Positions 51,212 through 61,807 of a stretch of DNA of 64,000 nt are shown here, piece after piece; within the stretch, counting starts at the first letter, position 1, and each line of letters begins with the position of its first letter. The stretch is taken from contig NZ_JANUXR010000009.1 of the NCBI RefSeq assembly GCF_024834075.1, forward strand, positions 62,001 to 126,000, read 5' to 3'. This stretch comes from Corynebacterium sp. HS2168-gen11. Its GTDB lineage: Bacteria > Actinomycetota > Actinomycetes > Mycobacteriales > Mycobacteriaceae. Under the pieces are notes generated by a model. It searched no databases and had not been told where the DNA came from. It saw nothing but the letters and a program-made list of their open reading frames with translations. A program made the position numbers and the translations under genes.

Positions 51212-53599
51212 TTAGATCTTGGTTGCTTCAAGCTTCCACACTTCGCGAGCATAGTCGCTAATGGTGCGGTCGGAGGAGAAACGACCAGATTCACAGATAT
51301 TCACCCAGCACATGCGTGCCCAGTGCAGACGATCTGCGTAGAAGTCATGCGCCATCTTGTCGCGAGTCTCGCGGTAAGAAGCGAAATCACCGAGAACATA
51401 GTACACATCTGGAGTTTCCCAGCCGCCGCCATCAAGCAGTGAGGAACGCAAATCGTGGAACATACCAGAATTGTTGTCGTTGAGGTGACCGTCGACAAGC
51501 GCATCAAGCACACGCTTGAGGCCAGGAACGGTCTCATACTCGTGGTAAGGGTTGTAATGTGCGCGCAATTCAGGCAACTGCTCAACCTTCGCGCCGAAGA
51601 TATAAGCGTTTTCGTCACCAACGGAATCCAGAATCTCAACATTGGCGCCGTCGAGTGTGCCCAAGGTTAATGCACCGTTCATCATGAACTTCATATTCGA
51701 AGTACCGGATGCTTCCTTACCAGCGGTAGAAATCTGCTCGGAAACATCAGCAGCTGGAATAATGTGCTCGGCAGGGGAGACGTTGTAGTTTTCAACGAAT
51801 ACAACGCGCAAGGTCTTGGAAACCACAGGATCGTTATTGATCAGCGTTGCAATTTCGTTGATGAACTTAATAATTGCCTTTGCGCGAACATAGCCTGGAG
51901 CTGCCTTCGCACCGAAAATGAAGGTACGAGGTGCAATATCAGTTTCGCCATCTTCCTTAATACGGAAGTACAGATCAAGCACGTAGAGTGCATTCATCAG
52001 CTGACGCTTGTACTCATGCAAACGCTTGATTTGGACGTCGAAAATGGAAGTTGGATCAACATCAATGTCTTGACGCTGCTTGATCCAGGTTGCAAAGTCC
52101 TGCTTGTTGGCATCTTTAATGTCCAACAGTTCTTGCATAACTGCGTCATCGTTTGCATATGGCAACAGTGCCTTAAGCTCGTCGAGGTTGGTGACCCAAG
52201 CATCGGAACCAGTCAAGCGAGTCAGCAGATCAGACAGGCGTGGGTTGCACATCTTCAACCAACGACGTGGGGTGACACCATTGGTTTTGTTGTTGAACTT
52301 CTCTGGCCAAATGCCGTACCACTCTTTTAAGGTTTCTGCCTTAATAATTTCAGTGTGCAATGCTGCCACACCATTGATGGAATATGCAGCGTAGCAAGCC
52401 AACCAAGCCATATGCACAACACCATCACGCACAGGTGACATGTAATGAATTTGGCCTTCATCGATGCCGCGAGCACGCATATCTTCACGGAAACGACGGT
52501 CGATCTCAACGACGATCTCGAAGACACGGTGGAACAGCTGCTGGAAAATCGAAGTTGGCCACTGCTCAAGGGCTTCAGCCAACACAGTGTGGTTGGTATA
52601 AGCGAAGGTTTCAGTCACAATCTTCCAGGCTTCATCCCAGCCAAGACCATGCTCGTCCATCAACAGACGCATCAACTCAGGAACTGCCAACACTGGGTGC
52701 GTATCGTTGAGCTGAATGGAGTTGTACTTGCCAAAATCAGCAAGATCTTTACCATGATGCGCAATGTAATTATCGATCATGGCCTGCAGGGAAGCAGATA
52801 CGAAGAAATACTGCTGGCGAACGCGAAGCACCTTGCCGGCATAGGTGGTGTCATTTGGATACAGCACACGGCACAAGTCCATGACCCGCTCGCGCTCGAC
52901 GATAGCGTCGGTAAAGCGCTGCGAGTTGAAAGCATCGTAGTCGAATTCTGAAAGTGGCTCAGATTTCCACAGACGCAACGTACCAACATTGTCGGTGCCA
53001 TAACCTGTGATTGGCATGTCGTATGGTGTTGCGCGAACAACCATGTCGTCGAAAGTTACAATGCGCTGCTGATCTTCGCGACGCACGACGAATGGATAGC
53101 CGTCTTCTTTCCAAGCATCAGGTTCTTCTGTTTGGAAACCGTTATCGAAATTTTGCTTGAACAGACCGTAACGGTACAAAATGCCATAGCCGGTTACTGG
53201 ATAATCTTGGGTGACAGCAGAGTCAAGGAAGCATGCAGCCAAGCGGCCCAAGCCGCCGTTACCAAGAGCGGCATCGTTTTCAGCTTCAAGTACGTCAGAT
53301 AATTCGTGTCCAAGCGCACGGGTGGCACGTTCTGCTTCTTCGGTCAGACCCAGATTGGTGAGATTGTTCAGAAGCGCACGGCCCATGAGGAACTCAGCCG
53401 AAAAATAGTGCTGTTGGCGAGTTGCGTTATAAGCTGCGGTGGTCTTCTCCCAATTGTCTGCTAGCTGTTCCATAACAGAACCAGACAGACCGAACCAGAA
53501 CTTACGAGCAGTTGCTGATGCTGGAGTTGAGCCAGCAGCGGCACGGACGTGGCCGGCTACAGTTGATTCCAAAGATGGAAGCGAGTGAAAAGCGTTCAT
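51212..53599 (-). CDS. glgP: Glycogen phosphorylase
   Basis: 795 residues, typical of the GT35 alpha-glucan phosphorylases. It releases glucose-1-phosphate from glycogen. The PLP lysine motif EASGTSNMKFMMNG and LGTLDGANVEILD are complete near residue 640; NGGLGRLAACFLDS near 105 and KRLHEYKRQLMN near 525 are the other family signatures. The start ATG has AGGAG about 12 nt upstream, a rather long spacing. With GlgX it forms the glycogen breakdown pair. Confidence 0.95.
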   Translation of the reverse strand: MNAFHSLPSLESTVAGHVRAAAGSTPASATARKFWFGLSGSVMEQLADNWEKTTAAYNATRQQHYFSAEFLMGRALLNNLTNLGLTEEAERATRALGHELSDVLEAENDAALGNGGLGRLAACFLDSAVTQDYPVTGYGILYRYGLFKQNFDNGFQTEEPDAWKEDGYPFVVRREDQQRIVTFDDMVVRATPYDMPITGYGTDNVGTLRLWKSEPLSEFDYDAFNSQRFTDAIVERERVMDLCRVLYPNDTTYAGKVLRVRQQYFFVSASLQAMIDNYIAHHGKDLADFGKYNSIQLNDTHPVLAVPELMRLLMDEHGLGWDEAWKIVTETFAYTNHTVLAEALEQWPTSIFQQLFHRVFEIVVEIDRRFREDMRARGIDEGQIHYMSPVRDGVVHMAWLACYAAYSINGVAALHTEIIKAETLKEWYGIWPEKFNNKTNGVTPRRWLKMCNPRLSDLLTRLTGSDAWVTNLDELKALLPYANDDAVMQELLDIKDANKQDFATWIKQRQDIDVDPTSIFDVQIKRLHEYKRQLMNALYVLDLYFRIKEDGETDIAPRTFIFGAKAAPGYVRAKAIIKFINEIATLINNDPVVSKTLRVVFVENYNVSPAEHIIPAADVSEQISTAGKEASGTSNMKFMMNGALTLGTLDGANVEILDSVGDENAYIFGAKVEQLPELRAHYNPYHEYETVPGLKRVLDALVDGHLNDNNSGMFHDLRSSLLDGGGWETPDVYYVLGDFASYRETRDKMAHDFYADRLHWARMCWVNICESGRFSSDRTISDYAREVWKLEATKI

Positions 53600-53990
53600 A
53601 TTTGAGAATGATCTCCTGAACTAGACAATAATGATTTCAAGGAAACTCTCAAGAGTTTCTACGGAGTCTTAGTCTAGCTAAAAGAAACATAAAAACTTAG
53701 TACAGCTGAGCTGTTTTCAGGTGAATACGTGTTGCGATTTGGTTTTGATGTTGGAATCATCTGATCAGTGACTTCAAAAATCTTGAGATTAACGTACAAA
53801 AGCACAGGTAAAGACTAATTTTTAGAGATATCGCACAAAGGTTTGAAACGGTAGTGTGTCAAGAATGTGTAAGTGACCACATTTTTGCTTTTCGACACGG
53901 TTGCGCCCTATTGTGCACGTTTTATGTGGGAATAGAGTGGGGGAGACGTCCGAATCACAAACAATCAGACACTAAGGAATACTTACCGCC

Positions 53991-54098
53991 GCAAGTATTC
54001 GGCACAATCAGCTGCGGTGAGCATATGCAAGTATTCGGCACAATCAGCTGCGGTGAGCATATGCAAGTATTCGGCACAATCAGCTGCGGTGAGCATAT
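53991..54098. repeat. Three perfect 36-bp tandem repeats
   Basis: Units 53991-54026, 54027-54062 and 54063-54098 are identical and directly adjoining, beginning gcaagtattcggcac and ending ggtgagcatat. Each holds the palindrome cagctg. Just before the first unit gaatacttaccgccgcaagtattc forms an 8-bp inverted repeat that includes the unit start. There are no spacers, so it is not a CRISPR array. Confidence 0.9.
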
Positions 54099-54297
54099 GC
54101 GAGGGGTCGGATTATCGAACTGGCAGATGTCGCGCTTGATGAGCGGTTGGTTGCACGCAACAGGTCGTTGATGATGCTTGGCTGGCGATTGGTTGTGGGC
54201 AGTTACCAACTCTTGCATGGTCATTACGTCTTGTACACCACGCTCAAAGATGACGATCAATCCCCAGATCATTGAGCGTGCGCAGGTGTGAAATACA

Positions 54298-54348
54298 CAA
54301 TGTGGCCGGTGCCTACAACCGTACAGGTTTCAGGCGCCGACCACATTG
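54298..54348 (-). terminator. Terminator of the amylopullulanase gene
   Basis: A 17-nt stem (caatgtggccggtgcct at 54298-54314 with 54332-54348, two mismatches that can be G-U pairs) about 25 nt beyond the stop on the minus strand. Confidence 0.65.
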
Positions 54349-54373
54349 GGATGTGTGTCTTACGGCAAAGTCT

Positions 54374-57300
54374 TTAGAAGTTCAAGGCTTTCCGCAATGG
54401 ACTATTTTTGTCGTGAACTAACCCGACAAAGATTGAACCCAAGAGTCCAAGGACCGCAAGCAGAATCGGAATCCACTTGAAGACTGAAGACAACATGTTT
54501 TTCTGCGGTGTTGGCAGAGGTGCTGGTTGCTCAGTCGTTGGCTTTGGCTTCGCGGTGGTGCTTGGCTTTGGCTTCGGTGTTGGCTTTGCGGTGGTGCTTG
54601 GCTTTGGCTTCGCACTCGTGCTTGGCTTTGGCTTCGGCGTTGGCTTTGCGGTGGTGCTTGGCTTTGGCGCAGGCTTGTCGCTAGGCGTTTGAGGCTTCTC
54701 AGGCTCAGGCTTGACCGGCACCACGAAAGTAGTCGTGGTGGTGTAGCTGACACCATCGATGGTGACTGTCACCGGTACTTCGTAGGTACCACTTGGTGCA
54801 TCATCAGCAGCAGTGATAGTGCCATTTGGCGCTACGTTGATAAATGCCGGTGCTTGATCACCCTTAGCAAAGCTAAACCCTGCCGCCTCAGCAGCATTTG
54901 GCGTCGAGCTTTGCTCTTGCTGCTGCCAGGTTGGCGCAATCACAACTGCCACGGTGGTGGTATCGGTTGAACCATCCGCGTAGGTCACAGTTACTGGAAC
55001 ATCGTGTTTGCCAGGCTGTGCGCTCGCTGGTACCGCAATTGCGAGTTTGCCATCGGCAAGCAGCGTTACCGCCCAATCTGCCTTATCAGTTGCCACAGTG
55101 GCAGTATCTGGCAAAGTTGCCGTGCCAGCTGCTTGTGCTTGCGCATTTGGCTTCGCCAAGGCAGCAACTTTCCAGGTCGGATCGTAGCTATCAGCAACTT
55201 GCGCCTTCACCGTGACTGGAACCTCAATGGTTTCAGTGGAACCATCAGAATAGGTCACCACAACTGGCACAGTGTAGGTGCCAGGGGTTGCCGAATCGAT
55301 GGTCAGCACACCTTCTGGCGAAATCGTCACACCTGCTGGAGCGTTCGCGCCAAGGGCAAAGGTGGTGTTTTCACCAGCACCTGTCACTGGGAACGTACGC
55401 GCCCCTAAACCAGCAACCGCTGCAACTTCACCAAATGCTGGGTCTAAGGTTTCTGCCAACGTTGGTTTACGCTTTTCGACGTTCACCTCAACCTCAACAG
55501 TCTTTCGTGAGCCATCTGGGAAGCGCAGCTCAAGCTCCACAGTTTCTGATCCAACAGCAGTACCTGCAACAGTGAGCACACCATCTGCATCAACCATAAT
55601 TGTCACATTTGCTGGAGTACCAACAACGCTGACTTCCATACCAGCAACAAAATCTGTTGGGTGCGTGCTGGTCGTGGTTTGCTCGACAAGTGTAGTTGGT
55701 GGATAGGCCGTTGTGGCACTATCAGCTTGATTCTTTGTCACGCTAATGGTTGCAGTGAGTTCATCTTGCGAATCATCACTGTAGGTAGCTGTGATACGAA
55801 CCGTGACCATACCTGGATCAACGTCGCTACCAGGGGCAGCAGTGATCGTGCCGTTATCAGCAATGCTGACCCACGCAGGAGCGTCGACAAGCTTATAGGT
55901 CACATCTGCAGGAAGTTCTTCGGTTGCATCGGTGGCCTTATGCACCTCCCCTGTAACAGCGGTGGTACCACGTACTGCGGTGATGGTATCCCAGGTTGGC
56001 TCATGAAGGGTCTTGAGCTCTTCTTGCTTGAGGTGCTTCATAAACACCACGCTGCGAGCTGGAACAGTCAGATCACCGGTTTCTTTTGCCCATTTCACCT
56101 CGGTTGCAAGGCGCGTATCGGCAACTAAGTGCTCCGAAAGCTCAAGTTTTTGATCCTTCAGTGATGCAACTCGGGTGGTCTGCGGATTCGGGCTTGCGTT
56201 GATGATAATCAACGCACCTTCGAGATCAGGGTCAACATCATCACCGTTGCGATCGTCAATATGCATGGCGATGACACCATCAGCAGCACCTGGGAAGGAA
56301 ACCTTTTGCTGAATCTTCTCAAGCTCACCCAAACGGGTCAGTGGGGTAGAACTGCGCAATTTCACCAGCTCAAGCGCAAGCTTGTTGGCTTGCTGCAAAT
56401 GAGCGGCATCAGCTTTTAAGTTCTGGTTGTTCAGCAAACCACGGTACAAATCCCAGTGATCGCGATTTTTTTCTGCGACTGGTAAGCCCACACCGAAATT
56501 GTGCTCGGTGCCGGAAAGATCCAGCTTATTAAAGTGATCACCTGAGTTATAGGAGTCGCGGTCTAATGACTTCGAACGCATAAACTCCGTACCTGCATGC
56601 CAAAACGCTGGTGATTGTCCTAATGCAACTGTTGCCAGCTGGACAGTATTCATCCGAACACGATCATCCATGGACAAGTTTTCAGGCAGCTGCAACACAG
56701 AAAGGTCATACAAGGTCTGATTATCGTGAGCATCGATGTAGTTCACGGTATCGCCAGGGAGCAAACCATAACCTACACGTTGGTTATCGAGGTAAAGATC
56801 CTTACCTTTCTTACGGCCACTTGCAGAATCAAATTCAAATTCTTGTAAGTTGCCGGCCATGCCAACTTTGATCACATCTTGTAAGTGACGCAAATGGCCA
56901 ACGCCTTTCGACGGCGTGCCGTTATCTTCCAACCCTAAACCGGTACCGAAGCCTTGTTCACGTCCTTCGTGACCATGCACACCGTTGCGTAAACGATCGT
57001 TGAAGGTACCAATATTCGTCCCAGCAAGATTGGTTTGAATTGCTTGGTTGAAACGAGCATTATTGGCGACTTCACCGAAGTTCCAGCCTTCACCGTAGAG
57101 ATAAATCTTGGAACCATCGATGCCGTCCTTGGCAACAGTTAATTCTGCCAGCGCATCCTTAACAGCTTGCAAGTTGGCAACACTATGGTGGCCCATCAAG
57201 TCGAAGCGGAAACCATCGACGTGGTAATCCTTCGCCCAGCTGACTACCGAATCAACCATGAGCTTTTGCATCATGGCATGCTCGGTTGCGAGGTTATCGC

Positions 57301-60300
57301 AGCAGGTAGAATTGGCAATCTTGCCATCTTCTAACAGGCGATGATAATAACCTGGCACCACCTTATCCAATACGGAATGTTCACTTTGACCAGCACCGAA
57401 GGTGTGGTTATACACCTGGTCAGAAACCACGCGCAGTTTCATATTTGCCAGAGCTTGTACCATTTGTCGATACTCTTTGACTCGACCTGCCGCAGACATA
57501 TCAACGGCATAGGAACCTTCTGGAGTCATGTAATGATATGGATCATATCCCCAGTTAAAGCCGTCTTCCTTGGCATGGGCAAACATTTCAGCTTGCTGAG
57601 CCTCATCGGCTGGACCAGCTGCTGGAATCGTAGGATTCACCGGATTTTGTTCTGGAATCGACGCAATATCATTCGTCGGCAGCAAGTGAATCGAGTTCAC
57701 ACCTGCAGCTGCCAATTCCTTCAAATGTGTTACACCATTGGAACCTTCATCGGTAAATGCAAGATACTTACCACGGTGATCTGCCGGCACGCTTTGATCT
57801 GCAATGGAGAAGTCGCGAACATGTAGTTCATAGACCATCTGATCAACTGAGCGATCCAAGGACGGAATCACAGTGCTATCCCAACCTGCAGGTTTCAGCG
57901 CATCATCAGCCAGATTAATCATTACTGAACGCTTTGAATCCGCAGTCAGACCGCGTGAATATGGGTCAGTCACAATATTGGTCTCGACCATGCCAGTCGA
58001 AGGTGCCCAGACCTTCACCTGATACATATACGCACGATTACGCCATTCTGGCTTACCTGCAACCGACCAAATACCAGAGGCATCATCTTTGGTCAGCGCG
58101 ACTGTTTCAACCGGATCGCCTTCGCCCTCACTGTCGCCATAGACGAGCAAGGAAACTTCCCGCGCAGTCGGCGCCCACAGATGCGGCGTTGGAGTATCGC
58201 CAGCCCATTCCACACCCAAGGTGCTTTGTGCTTGTGGAGCATATACCGCATCCAGCACACCAGGAATCTGCACACCAGTTAATGCCAGTGGTGCATTATC
58301 GTGGAACAACGCCAAACCTAAACCGCCGAGCAGTAATTCCTTAACTTTTTGCTTATCGACGTCCTGTGGCAGCGTGAAGGTTAAATAATCCCGCAAATGT
58401 GGATATTTCGCACCAAGATCCGCGCTTAAACCACCGCCAGCTTCTAAAGCAATCGTTTCGGCTGCAGCTTGTGTCGAAGAAACACCTGTTCCACCAGCAA
58501 TTGCTGGAGCACCATTGTCGACCCGAATCAGTTTTGCTGCCACAGAAAGTGCCGAGTTCCCAGCAAGCAAACTCCGCGGAATTGCAATGGTACGTTCATC
58601 GAGCCATTGCGCGAATGCTCGTTCCATTTCCTTCGAGCCACGATCCTTGAAGTTCCACGTCAACGTGTTGTTAGATTCCGTCCACGTGTAGTGAATCAGT
58701 GAGCCCGTTAGCGTCGAGCCATCAACGCGATAGTTTTGATCATTCGGTGCGCCAAACTGCTTGCCCCATTGCAAACCATAGACGACCTTAAGCTGATAAT
58801 CGCCTGCAGGAACTTTTGGTGATTCAAATTCATACGTACCTGCGCTGGTGCGAGTCATTAACTGTGCCAAACATGCAGGATTCCAGTTGCCGTATTGATC
58901 ACCAGCTCCGCGTTCTGGGGCAGTAGTTGGGCATCCTAATGCGCCACCCATGGTGCCAGTTAAGGTAATTGGCTCATGTTCTGCCGTATTAAAGAATGCG
59001 TGTGTGACACGGTTGTAATAGAAGGTCACCCGTTGTGGATTCGCCAGACTAAACTTCGCATTCTTCGCGTTTCCGCCAACGCCTTCATCTGTGAGTGCTT
59101 GCTGATCCGCACGACCATAGTTTTCATCCCACGAGCCATTCAGCGCAATCTTATACTCATGATCGCCAGCAGGAAGCTCAATCGAAAGCGTTGACCAATC
59201 GCTATGCGGATCATCTTGGAAGTTTAAGACCTTACATTTTTCATCCCAGTCTTTCACGCAGCCTTGTGATTGCGAGAAGCTACCGGCAAGCACTGCACCC
59301 TTTGGCAGATCAGTTTGTTCAGCACGCAGATTCGTGCCAACCACACCCCAGCCACTAGAAGCCGTTGGAGTATTATCCGCATCAACAGTAACCGCACGAT
59401 ATTCCACGATCGTGCCGGCAGGAAGTGCTGAAACATCATGCAATACACGTGCATTTTGGCCAGTATCGGTACCTAATGGCTGCCAATCGCGCTCGCCAAG
59501 CTTGCGCCATGCAAAACTGGTTTCACTCCAGTTATCACCGGAAATATCCGTGGCAACTTCAGCAAAACCTGAAAGCTTATCGCCGTGGAGTGTAAGTCCA
59601 CCGGTTACTGCTCCAGCAAGCTTGGTGCCATTTACCTTATACACCACAGCGCTTAAGCCTGGAACGCGGATACTCACGTCGCCATTTGCACCAGTACTAA
59701 TGGAATCGTCACTCTCACCAAACAGTTTCGTAAATGTAGCGTTCTTCGTCAACGCCTGTAACTGCACCTGTTGCTCATCAGCATGGTTATTTAATGCAAC
59801 GAGATATTCTTCCTTTTCATCGCGATCAACACGAGAAAACGCATAAATACCTGTACCGTTGGTGGTCCAACGTTCAATCTGCGCACCAGTGCGCAATGCC
59901 TTGTGTTGCTTCCGCAGCTCAGCAAGTTGATGAATGTGCTGATACAGAGGTGCTTGCGTATTAAAGTGTGCACCGGATCCAAATTCAGTGCCATCGAGCA
60001 AACGCTCTTGCTTGACACGTTCAACTTGGGTGGCAAACATATCCTGGCGCGTTGCTTTATCGTCGCCAGAACCATTATCGTTTTGGCCGACGAATCCTTG
60101 TTCGTCACCGTAATACACCACTGGTTGGCCACGCGTTAAGAACATTAAGGAGTGCGCAAGTTTCGATCGCTTCACCGGCTCAGAATTATTCCGAACAAAG
60201 TATCCAATACGGCCCATATCGTGGTTGCCTAAGAAAGTCGGCAAATCCGATGCACTGGAATGATCGGTGGTGTAGTAATCATCAGCTGCAAAAAGATTTT

Positions 60301-61807
60301 GCAGCTTTTGGGTGCTATGACCATTAGCGAACTCTTGGGCAATATTTTGGAAACCGAAGTCTAAAATCGAGTTCATCTCGGTGTTGCGAACATACGGTGC
60401 CAAATCGCTGGCAGCACGATCATAGACCTCACCAAACATAAAGAAGTCAGGTTTGCCTTGATCTTTTGCATACTGTTGGATTTGGCGAGTCCAGTCTTGC
60501 CAAAATTCAAAATTGACGTGCTTGACAGTATCGATACGGAAACCGTCAAGACCAAGTTCAACCCACTTTTTATAGATGTCAACCATGCCGTTGACAACCT
60601 TTGGGTTTTCAGTCATTAAATCGTCAAGATTCGCAAAATCACCAGTCGTGACTGACTCGCCATGCCAATTGGTGTTGCCGCGATTGTGATACAACGTATC
60701 GTCGTTCAGCCAATCAGGCTTGAGAGTAATAGAGGTATCACGGGTGACGGTGTACGGGAATGAATTTGCATTTAAGGTCGGGAAATTTTGATCTCCAATA
60801 TGATCCTTGAGTGCAAATGTTTGGCCCTGAGCGTCACGATATGGGTGGGTAGATTCTGATAAGAAGTTCGCACCATTGCTACCATCGCCACCGGTAAGCT
60901 GGATCATATCGGCAGTGTGGTTAATAACAATGTCGAAGTAGACATTCATCCCGCGAGCATGTGCTTGCTGGATCAAGGTCTTCATATCATCATTGGAACC
61001 CAAGTGTGGGTCAATTTGGGTGAAATCTGTGATCCAATAGCCGTGATAGCCGGCGGTGGCATTTTCTCCTTCGCCTTGGACCGGACGATTCTTAAATGAT
61101 GGTGATAACCAAATAGCGGTTGTGCCTAAGCCGGCAATATAGTCCAGCTTGTTGATGATTCCTCGAATATCACCGCCGTGATAAAACGCGCGATCGGTCG
61201 GATCAAAACCATCAGTTAATGGCGAACGCACGCCAGTTGGAGCAACTTCACCATGATCATTATTGGTATCGCCGTTTTCAAAGCGATCGGTCAAAATGAA
61301 ATAGAAGTTTTTATCTGCTGCAGCATGCTTATACGGAGTAGTGATCAGCCCGCGATCAGACTCCGTAAAGGCCTGATCAAGTGTGACTGGAGCAATGCCA
61401 ATATGCTTGGTTTTAGGATCGAAGCTAAACTCCAGTTCCGTTGCCTGAGCAACCGAAAGTGGAATATTGCTGTCCTTGAAGTTGGAATCACCAAAAGAAG
61501 TGTTCCAGTTTCCATCCAGCACAATCTTGAAGTTATATGAGCCGGCAGGAATTTGCAGGCGTTTTACATACAAACTTCCACTGCGCTGCATTTGTGTAGC
61601 GGCACAAGTTTCTTGCCAATCTTGTGCGCAGCCAAGTTCGCTTTGAAAATCTCCAGCAATCACCGCTGGAGCATTCTGCGTAGGCTGAGCAAATGCTGTG
61701 AGACCAAGGTGCGGTACCTGACTAATCAACGATGTGCCGAGTACGCTTGCACTGGTTAAAAGGGCAAGAAACGCCCTTTTTGTCAGTCTTGAGCTCAAAA
61801 TATCCAC
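54374..61807 (-). CDS. Giant membrane-anchored amylopullulanase (alpha-amylase plus pullulanase)
   Basis: About 2477 residues. Order: signal peptide (to about 45); X25-type module (GDFQSELGCAQDW); GH13 alpha-amylase (about 155-700) with FDIVINHTAD, GLDGFRIDTVKH, FMFGEVYD and LGNHDMGRIG; two more X25-type modules near 850 and 955 (GSFSQSQGCVKDWDEKC; GTMGGALGC); pullulanase (about 1070-1935) with CBM48, DQVYNHTFGAG, GFRFDLMGHH, YLYGEGWNFGE and YIDAHDNQTL; about five Rib/Ig-like repeats of ~85 residues (YSDGSTETIEVPVTVK type); a Lys/Pro/Ser/Thr linker of KPKPST repeats (about 2375-2435); and one membrane helix (WIPILLAVLGLLGSIFVGL) with a short basic tail. No LPXTG motif is present, so it is held by the helix. 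Both active sites are intact. It should cut alpha-1,4 and alpha-1,6 bonds of host glycogen or starch outside the cell. The start taken is GTG 61805-61807 after AAGG; a TTG at 61828 or 61798 is possible. Confidence 0.9.
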   Translation of the reverse strand: MDILSSRLTKRAFLALLTSASVLGTSLISQVPHLGLTAFAQPTQNAPAVIAGDFQSELGCAQDWQETCAATQMQRSGSLYVKRLQIPAGSYNFKIVLDGNWNTSFGDSNFKDSNIPLSVAQATELEFSFDPKTKHIGIAPVTLDQAFTESDRGLITTPYKHAAADKNFYFILTDRFENGDTNNDHGEVAPTGVRSPLTDGFDPTDRAFYHGGDIRGIINKLDYIAGLGTTAIWLSPSFKNRPVQGEGENATAGYHGYWITDFTQIDPHLGSNDDMKTLIQQAHARGMNVYFDIVINHTADMIQLTGGDGSNGANFLSESTHPYRDAQGQTFALKDHIGDQNFPTLNANSFPYTVTRDTSITLKPDWLNDDTLYHNRGNTNWHGESVTTGDFANLDDLMTENPKVVNGMVDIYKKWVELGLDGFRIDTVKHVNFEFWQDWTRQIQQYAKDQGKPDFFMFGEVYDRAASDLAPYVRNTEMNSILDFGFQNIAQEFANGHSTQKLQNLFAADDYYTTDHSSASDLPTFLGNHDMGRIGYFVRNNSEPVKRSKLAHSLMFLTRGQPVVYYGDEQGFVGQNDNGSGDDKATRQDMFATQVERVKQERLLDGTEFGSGAHFNTQAPLYQHIHQLAELRKQHKALRTGAQIERWTTNGTGIYAFSRVDRDEKEEYLVALNNHADEQQVQLQALTKNATFTKLFGESDDSISTGANGDVSIRVPGLSAVVYKVNGTKLAGAVTGGLTLHGDKLSGFAEVATDISGDNWSETSFAWRKLGERDWQPLGTDTGQNARVLHDVSALPAGTIVEYRAVTVDADNTPTASSGWGVVGTNLRAEQTDLPKGAVLAGSFSQSQGCVKDWDEKCKVLNFQDDPHSDWSTLSIELPAGDHEYKIALNGSWDENYGRADQQALTDEGVGGNAKNAKFSLANPQRVTFYYNRVTHAFFNTAEHEPITLTGTMGGALGCPTTAPERGAGDQYGNWNPACLAQLMTRTSAGTYEFESPKVPAGDYQLKVVYGLQWGKQFGAPNDQNYRVDGSTLTGSLIHYTWTESNNTLTWNFKDRGSKEMERAFAQWLDERTIAIPRSLLAGNSALSVAAKLIRVDNGAPAIAGGTGVSSTQAAAETIALEAGGGLSADLGAKYPHLRDYLTFTLPQDVDKQKVKELLLGGLGLALFHDNAPLALTGVQIPGVLDAVYAPQAQSTLGVEWAGDTPTPHLWAPTAREVSLLVYGDSEGEGDPVETVALTKDDASGIWSVAGKPEWRNRAYMYQVKVWAPSTGMVETNIVTDPYSRGLTADSKRSVMINLADDALKPAGWDSTVIPSLDRSVDQMVYELHVRDFSIADQSVPADHRGKYLAFTDEGSNGVTHLKELAAAGVNSIHLLPTNDIASIPEQNPVNPTIPAAGPADEAQQAEMFAHAKEDGFNWGYDPYHYMTPEGSYAVDMSAAGRVKEYRQMVQALANMKLRVVSDQVYNHTFGAGQSEHSVLDKVVPGYYHRLLEDGKIANSTCCDNLATEHAMMQKLMVDSVVSWAKDYHVDGFRFDLMGHHSVANLQAVKDALAELTVAKDGIDGSKIYLYGEGWNFGEVANNARFNQAIQTNLAGTNIGTFNDRLRNGVHGHEGREQGFGTGLGLEDNGTPSKGVGHLRHLQDVIKVGMAGNLQEFEFDSASGRKKGKDLYLDNQRVGYGLLPGDTVNYIDAHDNQTLYDLSVLQLPENLSMDDRVRMNTVQLATVALGQSPAFWHAGTEFMRSKSLDRDSYNSGDHFNKLDLSGTEHNFGVGLPVAEKNRDHWDLYRGLLNNQNLKADAAHLQQANKLALELVKLRSSTPLTRLGELEKIQQKVSFPGAADGVIAMHIDDRNGDDVDPDLEGALIIINASPNPQTTRVASLKDQKLELSEHLVADTRLATEVKWAKETGDLTVPARSVVFMKHLKQEELKTLHEPTWDTITAVRGTTAVTGEVHKATDATEELPADVTYKLVDAPAWVSIADNGTITAAPGSDVDPGMVTVRITATYSDDSQDELTATISVTKNQADSATTAYPPTTLVEQTTTSTHPTDFVAGMEVSVVGTPANVTIMVDADGVLTVAGTAVGSETVELELRFPDGSRKTVEVEVNVEKRKPTLAETLDPAFGEVAAVAGLGARTFPVTGAGENTTFALGANAPAGVTISPEGVLTIDSATPGTYTVPVVVTYSDGSTETIEVPVTVKAQVADSYDPTWKVAALAKPNAQAQAAGTATLPDTATVATDKADWAVTLLADGKLAIAVPASAQPGKHDVPVTVTYADGSTDTTTVAVVIAPTWQQQEQSSTPNAAEAAGFSFAKGDQAPAFINVAPNGTITAADDAPSGTYEVPVTVTIDGVSYTTTTTFVVPVKPEPEKPQTPSDKPAPKPSTTAKPTPKPKPSTSAKPKPSTTAKPTPKPKPSTTAKPKPTTEQPAPLPTPQKNMLSSVFKWIPILLAVLGLLGSIFVGLVHDKNSPLRKALNF

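Larger units (their letters stand above)
53600..54373. other. Intergenic region with tandem 36-bp repeats
   Basis: 774 nt. It holds the glgP promoter region at the left, three perfect 36-bp repeats at 53991-54098, an inverted repeat cgctcaa/ttgagcg at 54241-54278, and the amylopullulanase terminator at 54298-54348. A plus-strand frame across the repeats is not supported as a gene. Confidence 0.6.

Noticed and set aside
53991..54098. CRISPR array suggested by three 36-bp repeats
   Set aside because: The copies are directly adjoining with no spacers, and no cas gene is in the window.
53854..54171. 105-residue frame reading through the 36-bp repeats
   Set aside because: The repeat length is a multiple of three, so an open frame is expected by chance; no start signal or family.
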